From Sphingobacteruim zhuxiongii (GTDB lineage: Bacteria > Bacteroidota > Bacteroidia > Sphingobacteriales > Sphingobacteriaceae), in NCBI RefSeq assembly GCF_009557615.1, contig NZ_CP045652.1:1302001-1366000 (forward strand): a DNA stretch of 64,000 bases, given 5' to 3'. The notes below the pieces were generated by a model. It saw nothing but the letters and a program-made list of their open reading frames with translations, was not told where the DNA came from and made no database searches. Shown here piece after piece: positions 46,367 through 55,220 of this stretch (position 1 is the stretch's first letter; every line of letters begins with the position of its first letter). A program made the translations under genes and the position numbers.

Positions 46367-47131
46367 ATGGCTAAGTTAGCTGGTAAAGTCGCGGTAATTA
46401 CTGGAGGTGGCTCTGGAATTGGGCGCGCAATTTCCGAAATGTTTGCCTCAGAAGGCGCAAAGGTTCACATTTTAGACTTGAACCCCGATGGGGCTACCGA
46501 AACAGCAAGCGTAATTAAACAAGCAGGTGGTGCTTGTGAATTGCATACAGTAAACGTAAGTAAACAGGAAGAAGTGCTAGCGGCAGTTCAGCAAATCGGG
46601 AAGATTGACATATTGGTAAATAATGCGGGTATTGCGCATGTTGGGAACGTTGAACGCTGTGCTGAAGCGGATTTCGATCGTGTTTATCAGGTCAATGTGA
46701 AAGGAGCTTATAATGCATTGTATGCTGTAATTCCGGTGATGAAGGCTCATGGTGGTGGTGCCATATTAAATTTAGCATCTATCGCTTCGTTAGTAGGTAT
46801 TGCCGACCGATTTGCTTATTCGATGAGTAAAGGTGCAATTTATGCGATGAGCATGTCTATTGCACGCGATTTTATGCACGACAATATACGTTCAAATTCT
46901 ATTTCCCCTGCCCGCGTACATACTCCATTTGTGGATGGTTTTATTTCTAAAAATTACCCGGGACAAGAAGAGGAAATGTTTGAGAAATTATCGAAATCTC
47001 AACCTATTGGTAGGATGGCAAAACCAACGGAAATTGCTAAATTAGCGCTGTTCCTTTGTTCGGATGATGCCGCCTTTATTACTGGTAATGATTATCCGAT
47101 CGATGGCGGCTTTATAAAACTAAATAATTAG
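46367..47131 (+). CDS. SDR dehydrogenase, likely 2-keto-3-deoxy-L-fuconate dehydrogenase
   Basis: A 254-aa short-chain dehydrogenase/reductase: cofactor motif TGGGSGIG (12-19), the NNAG motif in ILVNNAGIAHVG, catalytic Ser-Tyr-Lys in NLASIASLVGIADRFAYSMSK (Tyr about 151, Lys about 155), and the GGFIKLNN end. In the oxidative fucose pathway this step oxidises the C4 hydroxyl of 2-keto-3-deoxy-L-fuconate to give 2,4-diketo-3-deoxy-L-fuconate. Assignment to this step rather than the fucose dehydrogenase step rests on its position between the dehydratase and the FAH hydrolase. It starts 50 nt after the dehydratase; a longer 179-nt gap follows. Confidence 0.87.
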   Translation: MAKLAGKVAVITGGGSGIGRAISEMFASEGAKVHILDLNPDGATETASVIKQAGGACELHTVNVSKQEEVLAAVQQIGKIDILVNNAGIAHVGNVERCAEADFDRVYQVNVKGAYNALYAVIPVMKAHGGGAILNLASIASLVGIADRFAYSMSKGAIYAMSMSIARDFMHDNIRSNSISPARVHTPFVDGFISKNYPGQEEEMFEKLSKSQPIGRMAKPTEIAKLALFLCSDDAAFITGNDYPIDGGFIKLNN

Positions 47132-47310
47132 CGATTAGATTTGAGACTTTAAACAATAGGATAAAAAGATTTGATCATTGAGATATAAGTACGAATCAAA
47201 CTATCGGATTCAATATCTTGTTCGTATCGTTTTATCATTTTCTTAGAATAAATAATGTCTTCAATCTGATTTCTACTATCGAATAGAAATCTAAACTTAA
47301 ATATAATACA

Positions 47311-48165
47311 ATGAAATTATTACGTTACGGAGAATCTGGGAAAGAGAAAATCGGAGTACAAATCGCGGATAAGAACTATGATGTTTCGGCATTCGGTGGC
47401 GATTTTAACGAAGAATTTTTTGCGGACAACGGCTTAGCTCGTCTAGAAGAGTTTTTGAAAGCCAATGAAGGTAAATTGATTGAAATTCCTGCCGATTCAC
47501 GTTTGGGAGCGCCTTTTGCACGTCCATCTAAGATTGTTTGTATTGGCTTGAATTATAGAGATCATGCCGAAGAAACAGGGGCTGCGATTCCGGCAGAGCC
47601 AATTATTTTTATGAAGTCTACGACTGCTTTAGTTGGTCCAAACGATCAAGTAATGATTCCACGTAATTCAGTAAAGACGGATTGGGAAGTTGAATTTGGA
47701 ATTGTTATAGGAAAGAAGACTTCTTACGTAGAGGAATCTGATGCATTAGATTATGTTGCAGGATATGTTCTTCACAACGATGTTTCGGAGCGAGAGTTTC
47801 AGATAGAGCGTGGTGGTACATGGGATAAAGGTAAGGGTTGTGATACGTTTGCCCCAATGGGTCCTGTTATGACTACAGCAGATGAAATTCCAGATATTAA
47901 TTCGGTTCGCCTTTGGTTAAAAATTAATGGCAAGACCTTTCAAGATGGAAATACAAGTAACTTGATATTCAATGTTCAACAAGTGGTTTCTTATGTTTCT
48001 CAGTTTATGACGTTGTTGCCAGGTGATGTGATTTCAACAGGAACGCCAGCAGGTGTTGGTTTAGGATTTAACCCACCAATCTATTTGAAGCCTGGAGATA
48101 TTATTGAATTAGGTGCAGATTACCTTGGAGTACAACGCCAAGAGATTGTTGCATTTTCGAAATAA
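47311..48165 (+). CDS. FAH-family hydrolase, likely 2,4-diketo-3-deoxy-L-fuconate hydrolase
   Basis: A 284-aa fumarylacetoacetate-hydrolase-fold enzyme. The N-terminal lid (MKLLRYGESGKEKIGVQI) precedes the core with IVCIGLNYRDHAEETG, the metal-binding acid triad through DWEVEFGIVIGKK and the downstream aspartates, and GPVMTTADEIPDIN. The final SGTPAGVGLGF motif is a family hallmark. In the pathway it splits the diketo acid to pyruvate and L-lactate, leaving no phosphorylated intermediate. It is 179 nt after the SDR gene, the only large gap in the operon, and 10 nt before the lactonase gene. Confidence 0.9.
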   Translation: MKLLRYGESGKEKIGVQIADKNYDVSAFGGDFNEEFFADNGLARLEEFLKANEGKLIEIPADSRLGAPFARPSKIVCIGLNYRDHAEETGAAIPAEPIIFMKSTTALVGPNDQVMIPRNSVKTDWEVEFGIVIGKKTSYVEESDALDYVAGYVLHNDVSEREFQIERGGTWDKGKGCDTFAPMGPVMTTADEIPDINSVRLWLKINGKTFQDGNTSNLIFNVQQVVSYVSQFMTLLPGDVISTGTPAGVGLGFNPPIYLKPGDIIELGADYLGVQRQEIVAFSK

Positions 48166-48175
48166 TTAGACTCTC

Positions 48176-49006
48176 ATGCGTATTGATGCTCATCAACATT
48201 TTTGGCTTTTTGACCCGGTAAAAGATAGCTGGATCACGGAGGAAATGGCCGTTATTAGTCGGAATTTTTTACCAAATGATATTGGTCAAATTCTGAAGGA
48301 TAATAATTTTGATGGGGTTGTTGCGGTTCAAGCAGACCAATCTCACCAGGAAACGGATTTTCTTGTTGAATTATCAGGGGTTTATAAACTCATAAAAGCA
48401 GTGGTCGGCTGGGTTGATTTAAGATCTGAAGCGATTGATGAGCATTTGGCACACTTCAAGCGTTCACCTATCATCAAGGGGTTTCGTCATATTGTTGAAG
48501 GCGAAGTTGATCCTGATTTCTTACATCGGGATGAATTTCTTCGTGGTATTGCCGCTTTGACGAAGCATCAATATACATACGACTTGCTTATTCGTCCGAG
48601 ACACTACGCAAGTACCTTAAAATGTGTTTCAGTAAATCCGGAACAAGCTTTTATGCTTGACCATATTGCAAAACCACCCATCAAGACACAAGAATTCGAC
48701 GAATGGGCTGCATTTATCCATGATCTTGCACAATACGAAAACGTGCATTGTAAAATATCTGGATTGGCAACAGAAGCTGATTGGAAGCATTGGACATTGG
48801 ATCATTTCACGCAATATATAGCGCATGTCATCAGTTGTTTTGGCAAGGATCGCGTTTTATTTGGCTCAGACTGGCCCGTATGTTTATTGGCAGGTAGCTA
48901 TGAAGATAGCATACGTATCGTTGAGGATAAGCTGAATGACTTTACAGAAGCTGAATTAAAAGGGTTCTGGGGTGATAACGCGGTACAATTTTATTCGATT
49001 ACTTAA
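48176..49006 (+). CDS. Amidohydrolase, likely L-fuconolactonase
   Basis: A 276-aa TIM-barrel amidohydrolase of the LigI/fuconolactonase branch. It starts with the metal-binding RIDAHQHFWLFDP, continues with FDGVVAVQADQSHQETDF, the histidine GFRHIVEG, FMLDHIAKPPIK and the end-of-barrel aspartate in VLFGSDWPVCLLAGSY. It should hydrolyse L-fucono-1,5-lactone to L-fuconate. It lies 10 nt after the hydrolase gene and four bases before the last SDR gene. Related enzymes open several sugar lactones; the fucose assignment comes from neighbours. Confidence 0.9.
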   Translation: MRIDAHQHFWLFDPVKDSWITEEMAVISRNFLPNDIGQILKDNNFDGVVAVQADQSHQETDFLVELSGVYKLIKAVVGWVDLRSEAIDEHLAHFKRSPIIKGFRHIVEGEVDPDFLHRDEFLRGIAALTKHQYTYDLLIRPRHYASTLKCVSVNPEQAFMLDHIAKPPIKTQEFDEWAAFIHDLAQYENVHCKISGLATEADWKHWTLDHFTQYIAHVISCFGKDRVLFGSDWPVCLLAGSYEDSIRIVEDKLNDFTEAELKGFWGDNAVQFYSIT

Positions 49007-49010
49007 AACT

Positions 49011-49799
49011 ATGGATTTACATTTGAAAGATAAAGTCGTTCTGGTAACAGGCGGCGCAAAAGGTATAGGTAAAGGCATTGTGCTTGCTCTAGCAGCAGAA
49101 GGTGCTATCCCCGTGATTATCGGTAGAAAGCAAGCTGATAATGAAACAGTAAAAGGAGAAGTGGAAGCTTTAGGTGGAAGCGCCTTTGCGGTAGTAGCGG
49201 AATTAGCAAAGCCTGAGGCTTGTGCGCTCGCCGTGCAGCAAGTAATTGCAAAATATGGTCGAATAGACGGCTTAGTGAATAACGCAGGTCTTAATGATGG
49301 CGTTTCCTTAGCTAATGGCAACTATGAGGGTTTTGTTCAATCATTACATAATAGTCTTATTCATTATTATTTGATGGCACATCATTGCTTGCCTGAATTA
49401 ATAAAAAGCAAAGGGAGTATTTTGAATATTTCTTCCAAGACTGCCGAAACAGGGCAGGGCGGAACGTCAGGCTATGCTGCAGCGAATGGTGGTCGTAATG
49501 CTTTGACGCGAGAGTGGGCAGTCGAGCTTCTTCCTCATGGTCTTCGTGTAAATGCAATCATTGTTTCTGAGAGCATGACTCCGCAATACGAAAGTTGGAT
49601 ACAAACCTTGGATAATCCAGCGGAAACATTGCAAAAGATCACCAGCAAAATACCGTTGGGAAATCGAATGACAACCGTCGATGAGATAGCAAATATGGCT
49701 GTATTCTTATTGTCGGATCGTTCGAGTCATACAACAGGACAACTTATTCATGTCGATGGTGGTTATGTGCATCTCGATAGAGCACTAATCAAGGAATAA
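49011..49799 (+). CDS. SDR-family protein, likely L-fucose dehydrogenase (active-site lysine absent)
   Basis: A 262-aa classical SDR: cofactor motif VTGGAKGIGKG, VNNAGLN, and the C-terminal GGYVHLDRALIKE. It is the natural candidate for oxidising L-fucose to the lactone, the first chemical step. Unusually, the catalytic YxxxK reads YAAAN: Tyr155 is followed by Asn159 rather than Lys (codon AAT, seen directly), while the upstream serine spacing is kept. ATG 49011 opens on MDLHLKDKVVLVTGG; the frame extends 13 codons further upstream but overlaps the lactonase gene. Last gene of the operon, with a terminator 20 nt behind. Confidence 0.82.
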   Translation: MDLHLKDKVVLVTGGAKGIGKGIVLALAAEGAIPVIIGRKQADNETVKGEVEALGGSAFAVVAELAKPEACALAVQQVIAKYGRIDGLVNNAGLNDGVSLANGNYEGFVQSLHNSLIHYYLMAHHCLPELIKSKGSILNISSKTAETGQGGTSGYAAANGGRNALTREWAVELLPHGLRVNAIIVSESMTPQYESWIQTLDNPAETLQKITSKIPLGNRMTTVDEIANMAVFLLSDRSSHTTGQLIHVDGGYVHLDRALIKE

Positions 49800-49815
49800 G
49801 GTTCTCTAAAGAAAA

Positions 49816-49852
49816 TAAAAAGGCTGTCCTAATTTAGGACAGCCTTTTATTA
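49816..49852. terminator. Bidirectional terminator between the fucose operon and susD
   Basis: AAAAAGGCTGTCCTAA / TTAGGACAGCCTTTTT hairpin with an ATT-centred loop; T-runs on both strands serve both convergent transcripts. Confidence 0.9.
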
Positions 49853-49865
49853 TTATAGAGGTTGA

Positions 49866-51452
49866 TTACTTAGCGAACCATAGTTTTTTATCAATCTCGT
49901 CGCCGCCAAGATCGGCGGAAGCTTTTTTCCAGTTTTCTGGATTTAGTGTTTGCTGCGTGAATGGATAGCGTACGCGTGCAGGAAGGTCTTTAGCAATGAC
50001 ATTTCCAGATTGCAATGGGGTGAACACATAAGTTGAATTGTCTTGTGGACGAACTCCAGTTTCACCAGGCATCAACAATATTTGCGTATCCGGATAACCG
50101 GTTCTTCTATACTCATTCCATGCTTCGTCAGGATTGAAGAATAAAGAAATATACTTCTGCGTTATGACGTTCCTTTCATTCGCTGCAGGTAATTTAGCGA
50201 TGTAAGCTGCGATATCTGATGCAGAAACACCTAATCGTTCTTGATTTGCTTTAACGCCTTTTATATAATGATCTTGCGACCAATTATTCATTTCACTCAA
50301 GATAAACTCTACTTCAGCGTATTCCATTAATACTTCTCCTCTTGTCGCTGTCAGAATATCTTTTCCAAAGAAATTGACATTTGCTTGCTGAGTATAATAG
50401 TTTTCTACAGTCGGAAGGCCATAAGGAAGTCCAACATAATCTGTTAATTTAGTCGAATTTGAATAGCCAGCAGTAAACTGCGCCAAAGACATTCCTTTTG
50501 GTGCAGCAATTTTATACAACCGTGGATCTAAACCATAAGTACCAACGGTTCCTTTAAGTAGATCCATGAAAGATTTATTTACCCAGAAATCCGTACGATT
50601 TCCAACATAGAAAGTTTTCCATAAAGGATTTCCTTCTAAGTCAGTTGCACCAGAAGCGTGTATTGCATTATCTGCATTTGACGTAAACACGCCGGAAGTA
50701 ACAGCATCACGCATTTCTGCAGCAGCAGCCGGATGAACTTTCTTAATTCGATTTGCAATTCTTAAACGTAAAGAATTTGCAAATTTCTTCCATAATGCCG
50801 CTTCGCCAGCATAGATATTATCACCAGAATTGAAGACAGGGTTGGTAGCTTCAATTTGATTTGCTGCTTCTTTCAGCTCTTTTAATAAATCAGCATAAAT
50901 ATCTTGTTGCTTTGCATAAGCCGGTGTAATATATTGCTCTATATTTAGTGCTTGAAAATTAGGGTTATCCTTTTGACCGTATGACCAATAGGGAACATCG
51001 CCAAAATGGGTGACTAAATTGTCAAAAACATAGGCAAGCATGATCCGAGAGGCTGCGATTTGATTTTGTAATGAGCCATAACCTGCCATTTGCGCACTGG
51101 TTTCTGGAGCTTCACACTTTTCAATTACGTCTTTATAGTTGTTTGCGACACGATAAAGGAAAATCCATCCGTTCGTCGTTTGATTATCTCGATATTGGTA
51201 CTTGTCTTCTTCAACATAGTTACTTTGCGCAGAATATTGCATCCAAGGCATAGACATTCTTGCCATCCACCAACCGTCACGTGTATTGTCAAAGAGTACG
51301 CGGTTTGCCCCATTGAAAATCGTGTTCGTTGGAACGATTTCCGGTGAATTGGGGTTCTTATTTATTTCTCCTAAATCTTTTGTACAGGATCCCAATGATA
51401 ATGTGGAAATCCCAATTACAGAAGACAATAGTATTAATTTTATATTTTTCAT
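49866..51452 (-). CDS. SusD/RagB-type nutrient-binding outer-membrane lipoprotein
   Basis: A 528-aa SusD-like lipoprotein (SusD-like_2 layout). It has a signal peptide MKNIKLILLSSVIGISTLSL with lipobox GSC near residue 23, then the KDLGEINKNPNSP opening, an alpha-helical TPR scaffold (EFANSLRLRIANRIKK-like segment), and the EVLMEYAEVEFILSEMNNW and YISLFFNPDEAWNEYRRTGYPD blocks that are diagnostic. It caps the SusC barrel and hands ligand to it. The stop is next to the terminator shared with the fucose operon; the gene lies 18 nt downstream of susC. No glycoside hydrolase adjoins the pair, so the ligand cannot be inferred. Confidence 0.93.
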   Translation of the reverse strand: MKNIKLILLSSVIGISTLSLGSCTKDLGEINKNPNSPEIVPTNTIFNGANRVLFDNTRDGWWMARMSMPWMQYSAQSNYVEEDKYQYRDNQTTNGWIFLYRVANNYKDVIEKCEAPETSAQMAGYGSLQNQIAASRIMLAYVFDNLVTHFGDVPYWSYGQKDNPNFQALNIEQYITPAYAKQQDIYADLLKELKEAANQIEATNPVFNSGDNIYAGEAALWKKFANSLRLRIANRIKKVHPAAAAEMRDAVTSGVFTSNADNAIHASGATDLEGNPLWKTFYVGNRTDFWVNKSFMDLLKGTVGTYGLDPRLYKIAAPKGMSLAQFTAGYSNSTKLTDYVGLPYGLPTVENYYTQQANVNFFGKDILTATRGEVLMEYAEVEFILSEMNNWSQDHYIKGVKANQERLGVSASDIAAYIAKLPAANERNVITQKYISLFFNPDEAWNEYRRTGYPDTQILLMPGETGVRPQDNSTYVFTPLQSGNVIAKDLPARVRYPFTQQTLNPENWKKASADLGGDEIDKKLWFAK

Positions 51453-51470
51453 ATTCTCTAAGTCAAATGA

Positions 51471-54400
51471 TTAAAACTGCAATTTCAAATTAATGCCGAA
51501 ATTTCTTGAAGCGGGTAGATTACCGCCTTCAAATCCTTGGATGTTTCCTGATCCTGTTGTTGTCATCTCTGGGTCGAAGTTTTTATTTGCTAATCCCCAA
51601 GCGGCAAGGTTTCTTGCGAATCCGGAGATCGTAGCATTTTTCAGACGTAATTTGCTTACAAAAGATGAAGGTAAATTATACCCCAATGTTATTTCTCTTA
51701 ATTTAATATAATCAGCATCGAATACGTTTTGAACTGTAGGACCTCCATAGTAATGGCGGTAGTAGCTATATGCAGACACTTCTTTAGTATTCTCTTTCAC
51801 ATCCGTAACAGTGTAAGATCCATCCGCTTCTCTTGCAACAGTTCCTGTAACGCCGGGAACAACAAAATCATTTTCGCGAACTCCATTAGCTGCAGTGTGC
51901 TCAAGAACACCAGTGTAACTTCCAAACATATTGGAAATTGAAAAGTATTTTCCACCTTTTTGAATGTCGATCAATGCACTAAGCGTAAAATCTTTGTATC
52001 GGATGTTGTTTCTCCATCCTGCGTTGAAGTCAGGTAAAATAGAGCCGAGATTTTTAGCATCTGAGGATAGGTAAAGTCCATTAGCACCTACTAATTTATT
52101 CCCTTGATCATCATAAATGAAGTCCGATCCATAAATTTGTCCATAAGGTTGACCAACCATTGCCACAAGCGAAGCTTTAAATGGAGCATTTGCTAGCGGT
52201 AAAGATTTGATACCTTCGAATAACTCGACTACTTTGTTCCTATTGCGCGCAAAATTGATTGATGTTGACCATTCGAAGTTATCATTGCGAACTGGTACTA
52301 AGGTCAACATGGCTTCTATACCCTTGTTAACAGCGCGTCCTGCATTTAATATTTTAGAAGAGTATCCTGTTTCAGGACCTGTAGAAACAGGCATTATTAA
52401 GTCAGTAGTCTCTTCGTTGTAGTAGGTTAAATCTAAACTAACGCGACTATCAAACATTTGGGTTTCGATACCGAATTCGTAAGATTTTTTTGTTTCAGGA
52501 CGAAGTGCTGGATTTAATTTCTGTAAGCTTTTTAAGAAATAAGGCACATCTAGATAAGATGTGTTTCCGTAGGTATTATTTAGGTATACGTCAAGTAAAC
52601 GGTATGGATCTGTATCATTACCGACTTGCGACCAACCGGCACGTAACTTACCAAAGTTTAACCATTCGGCACCCACAAACTTAGTGAACACAAATGAACC
52701 TGTTACGGAAGGGTAGAAGTAAGAGTTGTCGTTTTCTGGTAGAGTTGATGACCAATCATTACGCCAACCAAAATCAGCATATAGGAAATCTTTGTAACCT
52801 AAAGAGAAGTTACCAAAAACAGAATTTACACGCTTCCTAGATAGGGTAGTTTGTAACGTTACTGCCTGCATGCTGTTGTTAGTTGTGTAAAGATTGGGAA
52901 CGATTAGACCACCATTTGTGTTTGAGTTGGAGGAGAATCTTGTCGTATTACGACGATTTCCACCTATGAATGCATTAAAAGTGAAATTTTCCCATTTCTT
53001 ATCATAATGCAATCTACCTTCATAGTTCATCTCTGTAAACTCTCTAATTCGCTCTGTAAATGCTGATACGGCTTGTGAACCAACAGCAACACGTTCGCCG
53101 ATTTTAAGGGTGTAATTATCGCCATAAACATTTCCCGTAACGTATAACCCTGGCATAAAGTCGTAACGTACCTCCGCATTTCCATAAAATCTATCACGTT
53201 GATCATCGGCTGTGTTTTCGTTGATGATCCAATAGTAGTTGTCTGAATACAATGGAGTCGGGTCGTTCCAAGCAGATCGGTTCCAAGTTTTTTGAGCCCC
53301 CGAAGAAGTCTTATAATTTTGTAGACGTTTGTAGTCTAACTGCATTTGTCCCCATTGGAACATTTTTTGTCCAATTGAAGCGTCACTATATCCTTGTTCC
53401 GGGCGATTAAAACCGTTCGTACGAATGTAATTAATGGTACCGCGTGCGGAGAATTTATCAGAGAATTTATTGTCGATACTCAATGCCGCAGTCGTTCTTT
53501 TTAAATCCGTATTGGGAACAATACCTGATTGAGAAGTATTCGAGAGGGATAGTCTCGCCGAAGTATTTTCGTAAGATTTTGCTAATGAAATCGAGTTGTT
53601 ATAAGCTACACCTGTTTCAAAAAACGTTTTATAATCATTTTTAGGGTATTCCCAAGCTCTCGTTTTCATGTAGTTTTGGGTATCCTCAGGGTCGAATGCG
53701 TCCCAATGTAATACTTGCTGATTATCGTATTTGGCTCCCCAAGATTCATCTGCATTGTAATCTACAAGTAAGTATTCTTTTCCGTCTATAGTCTGTTTTA
53801 AGAAATTAGGTCCCAAACCACCACCATATTGTTTTTGAAGTTGTGGAGTTATTCCTAAACTTTCAAAAGCCATTCCTGTATTTAGGACAATTTCATCACG
53901 ACCTTGTTTTGCTTTTTTAGTTTTGATTAATATAACCCCGTTTGAAGCTCTTGCACCGTAAAGAGCAGATGCTGGACCTCCCTTTAATACGTTAACGGAT
54001 TCAATATCATCTGGGTTGATGTCAAAACCTGCATCACCATAATCGCGTCCACCTGCGCCTCTTTCAGCATTTGCTGTATTATAGTTTGAGTTATCCATTG
54101 GAATACCGTCCACTACGATCAAGGGTTTGTTCTCTCCTGTTAAAGAGCCAATACCTCTCAACACAATACGTGTGGATCCACCTAAGCTTGAAGAAGGTGC
54201 GGAAACTACTGCCCCAGCCACATTTCCAGATAATGACTGTAAAGCGTTTCCACCGCGTGCTGCGGTCAGGACATCGCCTTTAACCTCTTGTGCGGCGTAA
54301 CCCAAGGATCTTTTCTCTCTTGAGATTCCTAAGGCTGTGACAACGACCTCTTCTAAGGCCTCGTCTTCGGATACTAATTGAATGTTGATAATTGATCGAT

Positions 54401-54662
54401 TTCCTATTGAAACCCTTTGTGAAGTAAACCCAATATACGATACGCTTAATTGGGTTGCTGTTGTAGGTACATCAAGGCTATAGTTTCCTTGATCATCCGT
54501 TTGTGTTGCAGTAGTACCTCCAACTACTGTAACTGATGCGCCAGAGATTGGTGATCCATCTGTTGACGAAGTCACTTTTCCCGTTACTTGGCGATTTTGT
54601 GCATAAGCCGCTCCAACCATAAGCGTACATAGCACTAAAAGACTAAGTAATCTTTGTTTCAT
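51471..54662 (-). CDS. SusC/RagA-family TonB-linked outer-membrane transporter
   Basis: A 1063-aa TonB-dependent transporter. The signal peptide is about 21 residues (MKQRLLSLLVLCTLMVGAAY), followed by a carboxypeptidase-like regulatory domain (about 25-100, VTGKVTSSTDGSPISGASV). Next is a region with ALEEVVVTALG that may contain the TonB box, then a plug domain (AGAVVSAPSSSLGGSTRIV, ALYGARASNGVILIKTKK) and a 22-strand barrel ending in FGINLKLQF with a terminal Phe. The plug motif IVVDGIPMDNSNYN is the SusC signature. It is paired with SusD downstream. There is no ECF sigma/anti-sigma pair upstream. Confidence 0.95.
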   Translation of the reverse strand: MKQRLLSLLVLCTLMVGAAYAQNRQVTGKVTSSTDGSPISGASVTVVGGTTATQTDDQGNYSLDVPTTATQLSVSYIGFTSQRVSIGNRSIINIQLVSEDEALEEVVVTALGISREKRSLGYAAQEVKGDVLTAARGGNALQSLSGNVAGAVVSAPSSSLGGSTRIVLRGIGSLTGENKPLIVVDGIPMDNSNYNTANAERGAGGRDYGDAGFDINPDDIESVNVLKGGPASALYGARASNGVILIKTKKAKQGRDEIVLNTGMAFESLGITPQLQKQYGGGLGPNFLKQTIDGKEYLLVDYNADESWGAKYDNQQVLHWDAFDPEDTQNYMKTRAWEYPKNDYKTFFETGVAYNNSISLAKSYENTSARLSLSNTSQSGIVPNTDLKRTTAALSIDNKFSDKFSARGTINYIRTNGFNRPEQGYSDASIGQKMFQWGQMQLDYKRLQNYKTSSGAQKTWNRSAWNDPTPLYSDNYYWIINENTADDQRDRFYGNAEVRYDFMPGLYVTGNVYGDNYTLKIGERVAVGSQAVSAFTERIREFTEMNYEGRLHYDKKWENFTFNAFIGGNRRNTTRFSSNSNTNGGLIVPNLYTTNNSMQAVTLQTTLSRKRVNSVFGNFSLGYKDFLYADFGWRNDWSSTLPENDNSYFYPSVTGSFVFTKFVGAEWLNFGKLRAGWSQVGNDTDPYRLLDVYLNNTYGNTSYLDVPYFLKSLQKLNPALRPETKKSYEFGIETQMFDSRVSLDLTYYNEETTDLIMPVSTGPETGYSSKILNAGRAVNKGIEAMLTLVPVRNDNFEWSTSINFARNRNKVVELFEGIKSLPLANAPFKASLVAMVGQPYGQIYGSDFIYDDQGNKLVGANGLYLSSDAKNLGSILPDFNAGWRNNIRYKDFTLSALIDIQKGGKYFSISNMFGSYTGVLEHTAANGVRENDFVVPGVTGTVAREADGSYTVTDVKENTKEVSAYSYYRHYYGGPTVQNVFDADYIKLREITLGYNLPSSFVSKLRLKNATISGFARNLAAWGLANKNFDPEMTTTGSGNIQGFEGGNLPASRNFGINLKLQF

Positions 54663-55220
54663 TGTTCGTTTTTTAGTTTTATAATTTTTGTGAGTTCTCT
54701 AGGGCTAGAGATACATCACAGAAGTAAACATATTGAAATTTTGAAGATCCTTTTACATTATTTAACATTTAATTCTATTTGTAATATAAAAATCTTAATA
54801 AATGAGATTTATTTTTTATTGAAATTTAATAAATGTTTATTTTGTATAATACTACAAATCAAATGTTTATGTATTTTTTTGAATAAAGGTTTGGTTAGGT
54901 TAAGTTTTATTGATTTGAGGGAGTAAAAAACAAGAAAGAGGTTTCCTTTGTAACTGTTTTTTGTCAAATGGTAACAAGAATGTTGTAGTAACACTCAACA
55001 TTTTGATAATTGTATTAAATATTGGATTCAAAACAGCATTGGCTGGGTGATCCTGCTTGTTTTAATAGGATATTTGTATTTCGTAGAAGGGAAATTATTA
55101 GTGTATTTGGGGAAATAGTTGATGTTAATAGTAAAGGTTTTTAAGCGACTTAATTGTCATTTAAACAAATAGCATTAGTCAACTTGAAGTTTTTGTTGGC
55201 AATGCAGATGTTTCAGTAAA
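54663..55220. other. Intergenic region between susC and crcB
   Basis: A 558-nt, very AT-rich spacer. The susC promoter should lie at 54663-54760, but I cannot pick a -7 box with confidence. A coding-like open stretch at 54975-55118 reads as a short membrane segment without a start codon (see finding). Confidence 0.45.
54975..55118 (+). pseudogene. Open frame resembling a small membrane protein, no start codon
   Basis: The frame translates through NCIKYWIQNSIGWVILLVLI, then GYLYFVEGKLLVYLGK and a stop. One plausible transmembrane helix is evident, but no ATG or GTG at a sensible position. It could be a fragment of a decayed gene or chance in AT-rich DNA. Low confidence. Confidence 0.2.

Noticed and set aside
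54654..54926. Plus-strand ORF of 90 codons upstream of susC
   Set aside because: AT-rich spacer, Phe/Ile/Leu/Cys-rich translation with no domain; likely chance.
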